A stretch of DNA of 64,000 nucleotides from Amycolatopsis sp. NBC_01488 (GTDB lineage Bacteria > Actinomycetota > Actinomycetes > Mycobacteriales > Pseudonocardiaceae): the NCBI RefSeq assembly GCF_036227105.1, contig NZ_CP109434.1:8466501-8530500 (forward strand). Reading direction: 5' to 3'. Positions 57,206-64,000 of this stretch are shown in pieces (positions within the stretch are counted from its first letter, which is position 1; every line of letters begins with the position of its first letter). The position numbers were made by a program, and so were the translations under genes. The notes under the pieces are model-generated. The model did no database searches. It was not told the origin of the DNA and saw only the letters and a list, made by a program, of their open reading frames with translations.

Positions 57206-57986
57206 CCCCGGCTCGGACCGCGACGGCGTCTTCCGGTGACACCGAGGCCGGGTCGGCAGCCGAGGGCGAAACCGCCGGGGCCATCAGCACCGCGCACAAC
57301 GGCACCGCCATCGCGATCGCCGCCAGCACGAACACCGGGAACAGGAACGAGAACACCTCCACGCCCGCCGGGTCGGGGGCGTTCACGTCCATGGTCATCC
57401 GGACCGCCGCCATGCCCGTGTAGTGCATGCCCGTCACCGCCGCGCCCATCACGAAGCCCGCCAGCAGCCGCAGGGACAGCCGGTCCAGGAACACCGCGAA
57501 CCACAGGGCCGCCGTCGCCGCCACCACCGCGATCACCACCGACAGCGCGACCAGGCCGCCGTCGTAGCCGAAGTCGCCCTTCACCCTCAGCGCCGACATT
57601 CCCGTGTAGTGCATGACGTTCACCGCCAGGCCCGTGATGACGCCGCCGAGCGCGAGGCGCCACCAGCCGAACTTCGCGCGGCCGCCCACCACCACGAGGC
57701 CCGCGAACACCGCCGCCACCGAAAGGATCGCCGAGAGCACCGTGCGGAAGATGTCGTAGCGGACCGGCATCCCGGGCGTGCTGAACCCGAGCATCGCGAC
57801 GAAGTGCATCAGCCAGATGCCGACGCCGCCGATCGAGATCGCCGCCAGCACCAGCCAGCGCATGCGGTGGCGGGGGTTCGCCGTGTGGCGGGCCTGCACC
57901 GCGCACGCCAGCCCGAGCGCGCAGCCGACCACCGACGTCAGGTACGCGAGCACGAGCAGCCAGTGCCCCAGCGCGAAGTGTTCCAT
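57195..57986 (-). CDS. MHYT-domain integral membrane sensor protein
   Basis: 263 residues with seven helices and three MHYT-type motifs at helix ends (IWLMHFVAMLGF, NVMHYTGMSA, TGMHYTGMAA). The Met/His/Tyr groups are proposed to bind copper and sense O2, CO or NO near the outer membrane face. No catalytic output domain follows. It starts 18 bases after the DUF742 gene, so it is the fourth gene of a conservon-like operon, where a GTPase is normally found. Confidence 0.88.
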   Translation of the reverse strand: MEHFALGHWLLVLAYLTSVVGCALGLACAVQARHTANPRHRMRWLVLAAISIGGVGIWLMHFVAMLGFSTPGMPVRYDIFRTVLSAILSVAAVFAGLVVVGGRAKFGWWRLALGGVITGLAVNVMHYTGMSALRVKGDFGYDGGLVALSVVIAVVAATAALWFAVFLDRLSLRLLAGFVMGAAVTGMHYTGMAAVRMTMDVNAPDPAGVEVFSFLFPVFVLAAIAMAVPLCAVLMAPAVSPSAADPASVSPEDAVAVRAGGRE

Positions 57987-58004
57987 GACCAGTCCTTTTC
58001 GGTG

Positions 58005-58397
58005 CTAGAGGTCGCGCAGCCCGTGCAGCACGCGTTCCATCAGGTCGTGGCGCTCGTCCCAGGTGGACGTGTCCGACAGCGTGTCGCGGACGATCACCAG
58101 GTTGTCCTGCATGAGGTCCGACACGAGCACGCGGACCACGCCGAGCGGCAGCGCCAGCAGCGCGGCGACCTCCATCAGCGACCGCGGCCGGACGCACACC
58201 TCGGCGACCTCCGCCAGCGCGCTCGACGTCAGGTACGCGGCTTCGGCCCGGCCCGCCGCCGTGGTCTCGACCAGCGCTTCGACGGCGATCTCGACCGTCG
58301 GTGCCGTCCGGCCTTCCGTCCAGGCGTACGGGCGGGCCAGCGACGGGCTGCGCCGCGGCTCCTCCCCGTACGGCCCGGGCGGCGGGTCGTCGATCAC
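58005..58397 (-). CDS. DUF742 protein (conservon CvnC-like)
   Basis: 130 residues. The core (RPYAWTEGRTAPTVEIAVEA, RSLMEVAALLALPLGVVRVL, VSDLMQDNLVIV) is the DUF742 winged-helix-like domain. GTG 58397 overlaps the roadblock gene by four bases. In conservons this protein sits with a membrane kinase-like protein and a roadblock protein at the cytoplasmic membrane in a G-protein-like signalling complex. DNA binding has been suggested for the family but is not shown here. Confidence 0.88.
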   Translation of the reverse strand: MIDDPPPGPYGEEPRRSPSLARPYAWTEGRTAPTVEIAVEALVETTAAGRAEAAYLTSSALAEVAEVCVRPRSLMEVAALLALPLGVVRVLVSDLMQDNLVIVRDTLSDTSTWDERHDLMERVLHGLRDL

Positions 58398-58903
58398 CGG
58401 TGGTCCTGGGCCACCGATATCTCGCGCGCGGGCACGTCGACCTTCTGCCCGACCCGCTCGACCAGCATCGTCATCTCGTAGCCGACCAGCCCGATGTCGC
58501 AGCCGGTCGAGGCGAGGACGACCAGGTTCGAGCCGTCGCCCACGCTCATCAGCAGCAGGAACCCCTGCTCCATCTCGATCACCGACTGCACCACCCGCCC
58601 GGCGGTGAACAGCTCCGCGGTGCCCAGCGACAGGCTGGACAGCCCGGCCGCGATCGCCGCCAGCTGGTCCCCGCGCTCGCGGGGCAGGGCTTCGTCGGCC
58701 GCCACGAGCAGGCCGTCGGCCGAGACCAGCACCGCGTGCGCGACCCCCGATACGTCCTGGACGAACCCGTTGACCAGCCAGTTCAGCGTCGCCGTCCGCT
58801 TGGGCGGCGCGCCGGAACCGGGATAGGCCGGCGTCCCGCCGAGGGATCGGGCCGACGGTTCGGCACCGGGGCGCCGCGGCTGCAGGCCGGGAAGTTCCGT
58901 CAT
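58394..58903 (-). CDS. Roadblock/LC7 domain protein (conservon CvnB-like)
   Basis: 169 residues. A 35-residue proline-rich N-terminal tail precedes the roadblock domain (LNWLVNGFVQDVSGVAHAVL, VSADGLLVAADEALPRERGD, FTAGRVVQSVIEMEQGFLLL). Such proteins usually work with MglA- or CvnD-type GTPases, but no GTPase gene is present here. ATG 58903 overlaps the kinase stop in an ATGA, and its own stop overlaps the DUF742 start. Confidence 0.9.
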   Translation of the reverse strand: MTELPGLQPRRPGAEPSARSLGGTPAYPGSGAPPKRTATLNWLVNGFVQDVSGVAHAVLVSADGLLVAADEALPRERGDQLAAIAAGLSSLSLGTAELFTAGRVVQSVIEMEQGFLLLMSVGDGSNLVVLASTGCDIGLVGYEMTMLVERVGQKVDVPAREISVAQDHR

Positions 58904-61605
58904 CGCGGATCCACTTCGTCCTTTCCGGATTCTTCGGCGCGGTTCGCGGTCTCCCGCCGGGCCGCGCGCATCCCCTGGTAGTGCCGGGAGAGACTGGTGC
59001 GGACGGCGGCCGCGTCCCGGAACGACCCGCCGCCGGTCTGCTGCTCGCGCACGCGCGGGACGACCGCGCCGGGGGCGAGCTGGGCGCCCGGCCGCCGGGT
59101 CGGCAGGCCCGCATCGGTGAGCCGTTGCGCGATCGCGGGCTTGAGAGCGCTTTCGGCGGCTTGCCGCGCGCGGTCGGCCGGGGTGTCCCACTCGCCGACG
59201 ACGGGCTTTTCGGTCCGGGCGAAGGGCTTTTCGACCGAGGTGGGCCAGTCCGCGGCCGGGATCGAGGGGTCGGCGGCGTGGGCGGCGGAGGTGGTTTCGG
59301 GGTGGCCGGCCCGGCTCGCAGCTTCGGCACGGCCGGCCGAGTCCGCCGGCTCAGCAGCGGAAGTTCCTTGCCCCCCAGGGATTTCGGCCTGGCGGGGTCG
59401 CTCCGCGCCCTCAGCACGACCGACCGCAGAGATCCCCTGCACCGCAGCGGCTCCAGCCACGCCGGGCCACTCAGCCTCGTCGAGCCGGCCCGCGAAATCC
59501 GCGGACTCCGTCGGCTCGGCCGCGGGCTTGTTCCCCACCGCCGGCCACTCCCCCGACCCGGCGGAGCCGGTGCGCCGCACCACCGGCTTCGCGGCCGGCT
59601 CGGTGAACCAGCTCGTCACGACCTGCTCGAAGATCGGTGTCGACGCCTGCGCCGGCACCAGCGGCGGCCGCGGGTGGCCGTTGCGGCTCGCGGCGGCCGT
59701 CGCCAGGCGGCCGGCTCCGATCGGGCGTGCCAGGTCCGCGATGACCAGCGCGCCCGGGACGTGCACGCTCGCCGTCACGCCCCCGTGGCGCGCGCCCGTG
59801 CCCGTCGCGCGCAGCCGGACCGTCACGCCGTGCAGCGCGGCGAGCCGGCCGACCACGAACAGGCCCATCCGCCGTGTCGTCTCCGGGCCGACCGTCCCGG
59901 CCGCCGCGAGGCGGTCGTTCACCGTGGTCAGCTCCGCCGGGGTCATGCCGAGCCCCTGGTCGACGACCTCGATGAGCAGGCCGCCATCGGCACCGCGGTC
60001 GGCCGTCAGCGCGACCTTGTGCTCCGGCGGCGAGAATCGCGTCGCGTTCTCCAGCAGCTCGGCGAGGATGTGCACGACGTCCGCGGCCGCCTCGGGCTGC
60101 ACCGAGCCGCGCGGCGCGTTGCCCAGCGCCACCCGCCGGTAGTCCTTGACCTCGGACGTCGCCGCCCGCAGCAGGTCGCGCGTCGGCACCGGTTCGCGGC
60201 CGTGCCGGACCGGCCGGCCGCCCGCCAGGACGTGCAGGTTCTCGCCGTTGCGGCGCAGCCGGGTCGCGATGTGGTCGATCCGGAACAGCTCGTCGAGCCG
60301 GCGCGGGTTCTGCTCGCCCGACTCGAGGTCTTCGATGATCGTCAGCTGCTGCTCGACCAGCGACTGGCTCCGCCGCGAGAGCGTCATGAACATCTCGCTG
60401 ACCTGCTTGCGCAGCTCGGCCTGCTCGACGGCGAGGCGGACCGCCTGGCGGTGCATGGCGTCGAAGGCGCGGGCCAGCTGCCCGATCTCCTCCTCGGTCC
60501 GGACCCCGGAGTCGGGCACCGCGCGCCAGTCGACGTCCTGGCCCTCGCGGACCTGCCGGACGGTCTCCGGGAGCTGCTCGTTCGCCGCGCGCAGGGCGGC
60601 CGCGCGCAGCCGGCGCACCGGCGTGACGAGCGAGCGCACCACCAGCAGCGCGATCGCGAGCGCGCCGAGCAGCGAGCCGAGGACCAGTGCCGTGTCGCGC
60701 AGCGAGTCCGACCGGGCGCGGTCGGCCGCGGACGAGACGTCGGAGGTCAGCTTCGCCGCGACGCCGTTGAGCACGCCCGTCACGCCCGCGGCTTCGGCGG
60801 TGATCGACGGAGCGAACGACGCGAGCGCCGCGTCGCCGCCGGGCTCCTGCAGCGTGTCCAGGCGTTCGTCGGCGGAGCTCGTCGCCACCTTGAACCGCGC
60901 CAGCGCGTCGCCCGAGAGCTGGTGTGCGGCCTGCTCGCCGAGCACCTCCTGCTCGGCGGCGGTCTGCACGACGGCCGGGCGCAGCGACGCGTCGTCCGGG
61001 CTGCTGTGCGCTGCCCGCACGTAGGTCTCCTCGGTGGCCAGCTCGGCCCGCAGGTGCACCAGCAGCCGGGTGGTTTCCGCGCCGGCCGCGGTTTCGTCGC
61101 CGGCGTCGGCCGGGACGAACGCGGGCACGAGGTCGCCGAGGGTGACGATGATGTCGTTGTAGCCGGCGGCCTTCGCGCGGACGTCGCCGCCGCCCGCGCC
61201 GGCCGCGCGGATGCCGGCGAGCTTGCCCAGCGCGGTGTTCAGCGCCCGGCCGGTGTCCACGGCCAGCGGCGCGAAGCCGGTGTCGCGCTGGATCGCGGCC
61301 ACCTTCGCGTCGACCGCGGCGGTCAGCGTGTCCGGCGCCCCGGCCGGGACCGCCACCGCCGCGACCATCTCCTCCCCCAGCGACGCGGTCAGGTCGATCG
61401 TGTCCCGCAGCACCGGCAGCCGGTCGCGTGCTGCGCTGAGCGCGGTGGCCCGGTCGAGCTCGCCCTGGATCCGGATCTCCGCGAGCGCCACGGCGACCAG
61501 GACCGGCAGCAGCAGGACGACGCTGATCTTGGTGCGGACGCTCCAGTGCGCCGGCCACCACGCGGCGTCCGCCGCACGGCGGGGCGTGGATCTGCTTTCG
61601 TGCAT
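58900..61605 (-). CDS. Nitrate/sulfonate-sensing-type membrane histidine kinase (conservon CvnA-like)
   Basis: 901 residues. First helix at about 26-45, a nitrate-and-sulfonate-sensing-like extracellular domain of about 280 residues, second helix (TALVLGSLLGALAIALLVVR), a HAMP-like linker, a helical segment (MFMTLSRRSQSLVEQQLTII), a HATPase (ILAELLENATRFSPPEHKVA, VVDQGLGMTP), then about 300 residues of low-complexity Ala/Glu/Pro tail. A standard H-box is not evident, as in other conservon kinases. It heads the four-gene operon. Confidence 0.88.
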   Translation of the reverse strand: MHESRSTPRRAADAAWWPAHWSVRTKISVVLLLPVLVAVALAEIRIQGELDRATALSAARDRLPVLRDTIDLTASLGEEMVAAVAVPAGAPDTLTAAVDAKVAAIQRDTGFAPLAVDTGRALNTALGKLAGIRAAGAGGGDVRAKAAGYNDIIVTLGDLVPAFVPADAGDETAAGAETTRLLVHLRAELATEETYVRAAHSSPDDASLRPAVVQTAAEQEVLGEQAAHQLSGDALARFKVATSSADERLDTLQEPGGDAALASFAPSITAEAAGVTGVLNGVAAKLTSDVSSAADRARSDSLRDTALVLGSLLGALAIALLVVRSLVTPVRRLRAAALRAANEQLPETVRQVREGQDVDWRAVPDSGVRTEEEIGQLARAFDAMHRQAVRLAVEQAELRKQVSEMFMTLSRRSQSLVEQQLTIIEDLESGEQNPRRLDELFRIDHIATRLRRNGENLHVLAGGRPVRHGREPVPTRDLLRAATSEVKDYRRVALGNAPRGSVQPEAAADVVHILAELLENATRFSPPEHKVALTADRGADGGLLIEVVDQGLGMTPAELTTVNDRLAAAGTVGPETTRRMGLFVVGRLAALHGVTVRLRATGTGARHGGVTASVHVPGALVIADLARPIGAGRLATAAASRNGHPRPPLVPAQASTPIFEQVVTSWFTEPAAKPVVRRTGSAGSGEWPAVGNKPAAEPTESADFAGRLDEAEWPGVAGAAAVQGISAVGRAEGAERPRQAEIPGGQGTSAAEPADSAGRAEAASRAGHPETTSAAHAADPSIPAADWPTSVEKPFARTEKPVVGEWDTPADRARQAAESALKPAIAQRLTDAGLPTRRPGAQLAPGAVVPRVREQQTGGGSFRDAAAVRTSLSRHYQGMRAARRETANRAEESGKDEVDPR

Positions 61606-62078
61606 GGCGGAATCGCTCGATTCCCAGCCGCGCGCACGGCTGACGTCGAACCCGGACAGGTGGAGGGCCCCAGGGCCGATCACGGACGTCCCGAGCGGAT
61701 TTCGGCACCCGGCTCCCGGACCGGGGAAGACGTGGCGTTGATCGAGCCGACCAGCAGAGAACATCACGCCCGCCGTCCTTGTCAACCCTGAGGACGGCGT
61801 TTCGGAACGCGGGGAATGAATTCGTGGCGATTCGCTCCGACGGTTCACGCCTTGTGTCCCGACGGTCGCTGCTTGCACACCGTACAAGTACTGTTCGCCC
61901 AGCTCCGGGCCCTGACACCAAGTGCACAACCACGCCGGGCGCACTGGCGGCAGAATTACCCACAAGAGCCACCGGAGAAGAATTCGTGGCGAATCGCGCC
62001 ATTGTTCGGACGGTGTGTTATTAATTCCCGCACCGCCCGGCCGGGAAGCCCGGCCGGGGACCCGGCAGAATCGCCGTC
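61606..62078. other. Divergent intergenic region with an 18-bp direct repeat
   Basis: These 473 bases hold no gene. GAATTCGTGGCGATTCGC (61818-61835) recurs as GAATTCGTGGCGAATCGC (61980-61997), 162 bases apart; the second contains ATTCG-TGG-CGAAT, a palindrome. They could be operators for the kinase operon or for the ltrA remnant. Confidence 0.55.
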
Positions 62079-62974
62079 GTGACCGATGGGGACGAAACCG
62101 GCGGCGGCAAGCGGGTCGGCTGGGTCGAGCTGTACTTCGACCTGGTCTTCGTGTTCGCGGTGGGCCAGGTGGCGCACGGCATGGTGGCGGACCCGCACTG
62201 GGCGCGCGCCGCCGCCGCGCTCGGCCTGTTCGCGACGCTGTGGTGGACGTGGATCGGCTTCGCCGTGCTCTACAACCGCCGCGGCGACGACAGCCGCGCC
62301 GCCGACCGGCTGTTCGTGCTCGCCGGCACGATCCCGTGCGGGATCGCCGCCACGCAGGCGCACCACGTCTTCGAGGGGCATCCCGCGGTCTTCGCGGCGG
62401 CGATGGCCGGGGTCCGCCTGATCCTGGCGGCCGCGGCGCCCTCTGGTGGCTGTACTTCTCCTCGGCCGCGCGGATCTACGAGCGCCTGCTCGATCTCTCC
62501 GGCGGCAACCCCGCACTCGCGTACTCGCTGTACGCGGTCGGCCACCTCTTCCCGGCCTTCGCGCTGCTGCTCGTCGCGACCGGGGTGAACCTGTCTCTGC
62601 ACGAATCGCCACCGCGAGCGGCGGCGTGGTTCACGACGGCGGGCCTGGCGATGTACCTGGCCGGCACCCGGGTCTTCTCGGCACCCGGCCGCCCGCGCTG
62701 GTACGCGAGCCTGGCCCGGATCGCGGCCCTCGCGGCCACGGTGTGCCTCGCTTTCCTAGGCCTCGTCCTGCCGGCGCCCGCGGTGGTCGTGGTGATCGCC
62801 GCGTGGGCGGTGATGAGCACGGTGGTGGCGGCGGGGATCCGCCACCGCACGCTCGACCGCTTCGACGAGGACCCGGTGGCGTTCCTGCGCGGCGTCCAGG
62901 AGGAGCGGCGGCGCGGGGCCGCCGGCGAGCAGGCGGCGGAGAGCCGGCCCGCCGGACCAGCTCTCGAGTCCTAG
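62079..62974 (+). pseudogene. ltrA: Low-temperature requirement A (LtrA) family protein, broken
   Basis: The first frame (GTG 62079) gives the LtrA N-terminus (RVGWVELYFDLVFVFAVGQV, LWWTWIGFAVLYNRRGDDSR) up to about 62430. The following LtrA sequence (GALWWLYFSSAARIYERLLD, LYAVGHLFPAFALLLVATGV) continues in another frame to 62974. The total would be about 298 residues against the 350-400 usual, so a block in the middle is missing as well as the frame shifted, at a ggcggccgcggcgcc stretch. This looks like an internal deletion rather than a one-base sequencing error. Its stop shares CTAG with the MarR stop. Confidence 0.8.
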
Positions 62975-63429
62975 TTTGCGCCACGCAACAGTGACCGGGA
63001 ATCCGTTTCGTACGCTTTGACGGCCGCGGCGAACCGCACGAACGTCGCGATCGCGGCATCCCGGGCGTCGGCGTCCAGGTGCCGCAGCACGGCCGTCAGC
63101 ACCTGCCGCCGGTCGTGGTCGACGCGCTCGACAAGCTGGCGGCCCGCGGGCGTCGGCGCGAGCAGCGTCTCGCGGCGGTTCAGCGGGTTGGCCGCCTTCT
63201 CGAGGAGGTCCAGCGCGACCAGCCGAGCACACGCCCGGGTGACCGACGAGGGGTTGAGCGCCAGCTCCTGGGCGACTTTGCCCATGGTGACCGGCGTCCG
63301 GTCGGCCACCACCCGCAGCGCGCGGAACTGGGTCAGGGTCAGCTGCTCGGTGGTCCGCCCGACGGTGGCGTCCGCGATCGCCACCATCGCCCGGAGCGCC
63401 TCCAGGGCGGCGTCGACGTCCGACCTCAT
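62971..63429 (-). CDS. MarR family transcriptional regulator
   Basis: 152 residues with a winged helix (TMGKVAQELALNPSSVTRAC, LVALDLLEKAANPLNRRETL). MRSDVDAAL at 63429 is taken as start; a GTG three codons upstream lies inside the operator. A palindrome TTGCGT-C-ACGCAA immediately precedes the start, so the protein probably represses itself, and perhaps the divergent thiamine-diphosphate enzyme gene 86 bases away. Confidence 0.87.
   Translation of the reverse strand: MRSDVDAALEALRAMVAIADATVGRTTEQLTLTQFRALRVVADRTPVTMGKVAQELALNPSSVTRACARLVALDLLEKAANPLNRRETLLAPTPAGRQLVERVDHDRRQVLTAVLRHLDADARDAAIATFVRFAAAVKAYETDSRSLLRGAN
62976..62988. promoter_or_regulatory. MarR-type operator half-copy at the 3' end
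   Basis: TTGCG-CCA-CGCAA, inside the last codons of the MarR gene. It matches the operator at 63430-63442 (TTGCG-TCA-CGCAA) in both arms. Confidence 0.45.
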
Positions 63430-63442
63430 TTGCGTCACGCAA
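63430..63442. promoter_or_regulatory. MarR-type operator at the regulator start
   Basis: TTGCGT-C-ACGCAA, six-base arms, directly before the MarR ATG in the gap shared with the thiamine-diphosphate enzyme gene. Confidence 0.6.
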
Positions 63443-63515
63443 GCATGATAAGCCGAAAAGCGGGTAAGCGACTCCCTGGCGAGCGGAAAGGCCGCTGTCA
63501 CCGAAGGGAGAACTC

Positions 63516-64000
63516 ATGGCTCAGACGGTCGGTGACTACCTGCTTCAGCGCTTGCGCGAGTGGGGCGTCGAGCAGGTCTTCGCCTATCCGGGCGACGGGA
63601 TCAACGGCCTCGTCGCCTCGTTCGGCAAAGCGGACAACCAGCCACGGTTCGTCCAGGCCCGGCACGAGGAGATGGCCGCCTTCTCGGCGGTCGGCTACGC
63701 GAAGTTCAGCGGACGCGTCGGTGTCTGCATGGCCACCTCGGGCCCCGGCGCGATCCACCTGCTCAACGGGCTCTACGACGCCAAGCTCGACCACGTCCCG
63801 GTGGTGGCGATCGTCGGGCAGACCGCGCGCAGCGCGATGGGCGGCAGCTACCAGCAGGAAGTCGACCTCCAGGCACTGTACAAGGACGTCGCGAGCGAAT
63901 ACCTCGTCGAGGTCAACGTCGCCGAGCAGCTGCCGAACGCGCTCGACCGGGCGATCCGCACGGCCGAGTCGTCCCGCTGCCCGACCGCGCTGATCATCCC
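63516..64000 (+). CDS. Thiamine diphosphate-dependent enzyme (pyruvate oxidase/acetolactate synthase-like), 3' truncated
   Basis: The first 161 residues only; the window ends inside the gene. The N-terminal PYR domain is clear: MAQTVGDYLLQRLREWGVEQ, VFAYPGDGINGL, the catalytic Glu in RHEEMAAFSAVGYAKFSG and ATSGPGAIHLLNGLYDAKLD. Segments such as SAMGGSYQQEVDLQALYKDV resemble PoxB-type pyruvate:quinone dehydrogenases more than acetolactate synthases. ATG 63516 follows GAAGGGAG. It is divergent from the MarR gene. Confidence 0.88.
   Translation, partial: MAQTVGDYLLQRLREWGVEQVFAYPGDGINGLVASFGKADNQPRFVQARHEEMAAFSAVGYAKFSGRVGVCMATSGPGAIHLLNGLYDAKLDHVPVVAIVGQTARSAMGGSYQQEVDLQALYKDVASEYLVEVNVAEQLPNALDRAIRTAESSRCPTALII

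Overview
The window is high-GC DNA with strong third-position G/C bias, frequent GTG starts, ATGA/GTGA gene overlaps and typical actinomycete families (DasR-type GntR, a conservon-like kinase/roadblock/DUF742 operon, ECF42 sigma factor, XRE/IrrE operon). It most resembles a chromosome segment of a Pseudonocardiaceae actinomycete such as Amycolatopsis. The genus is inference from gene content and style. I see no rRNA, tRNA, phage, IS element or CRISPR array. The gene set is largely accessory: catabolism, regulation, secretion and membrane redox.

Layout. 0-5 kb: end of a DUF5808 membrane protein, a self-regulated operon (FAD monooxygenase, membrane protein, TetR), and small unknown genes. 5-10 kb: a carboxyethylornithine-synthase-like dehydrogenase, then an aldoxime-to-nitrile-to-acid set (aldoxime dehydratase, nitrilase, AraC regulator). 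9.4-20 kb: two short-chain dehydrogenases, LuxR, XRE and winged-helix regulators, a secreted glycosidase-like protein, and a 1197-residue HTH-STAND-WD40 protein. 20-26.4 kb: a divergent aromatic-catabolic island around an IclR regulator (flavin monooxygenase, cupins, SnoaL-like protein, SDR, alpha/beta hydrolase, MhpB-type extradiol dioxygenase).

26.5-33.8 kb: an OmpR-type two-component system followed by an extracytoplasmic flavin electron-transfer locus. It has two haem/FAD transmembrane reductases, each paired with a small FMN-binding protein, one DUF2231 membrane protein, and the flavinyltransferase ApbE. 34-37 kb: small peptides and an XRE / ImmA-IrrE protease / 71-residue protein / seven-helix membrane protein operon. 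37-46.8 kb: a protocatechuate/gallate meta-cleavage (2-pyrone-4,6-dicarboxylate) set. It contains a VOC extradiol dioxygenase, oxalomesaconate tautomerase, CHA aldolase, oxalomesaconate hydratase, PDC lactonase, two MFS transporters and a GntR/FCD regulator, tied together by four copies of an ATTGT-CA-ACAAT operator. A 34-bp minisatellite lies between the regulator and the aldolase operon.

46.8-50 kb: DGPF / ECF42 sigma / AhpD-like / MaoC-like operon. 50-57 kb: a chitin/GlcNAc locus (GH16-CBM protein with an upstream DasR box, dasABC transporter, GH20 hexosaminidase, DasR-like regulator), with two near-identical 18-bp-arm hairpins, one before dasA and one after dasR. 57-61.6 kb: a conservon-like operon in which an MHYT membrane protein takes the place of the usual GTPase. 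62-64 kb: a broken ltrA gene, a MarR regulator with matching operators at both ends, and the start of a thiamine-diphosphate enzyme.

The most unusual items are the duplicated flavocytochrome/FMN-peptide locus, the XRE-IrrE-7TM operon, the minisatellite inside the meta-cleavage regulon, and the compensated hairpins plus attenuator and 93-bp inverted-repeat element in the das locus.
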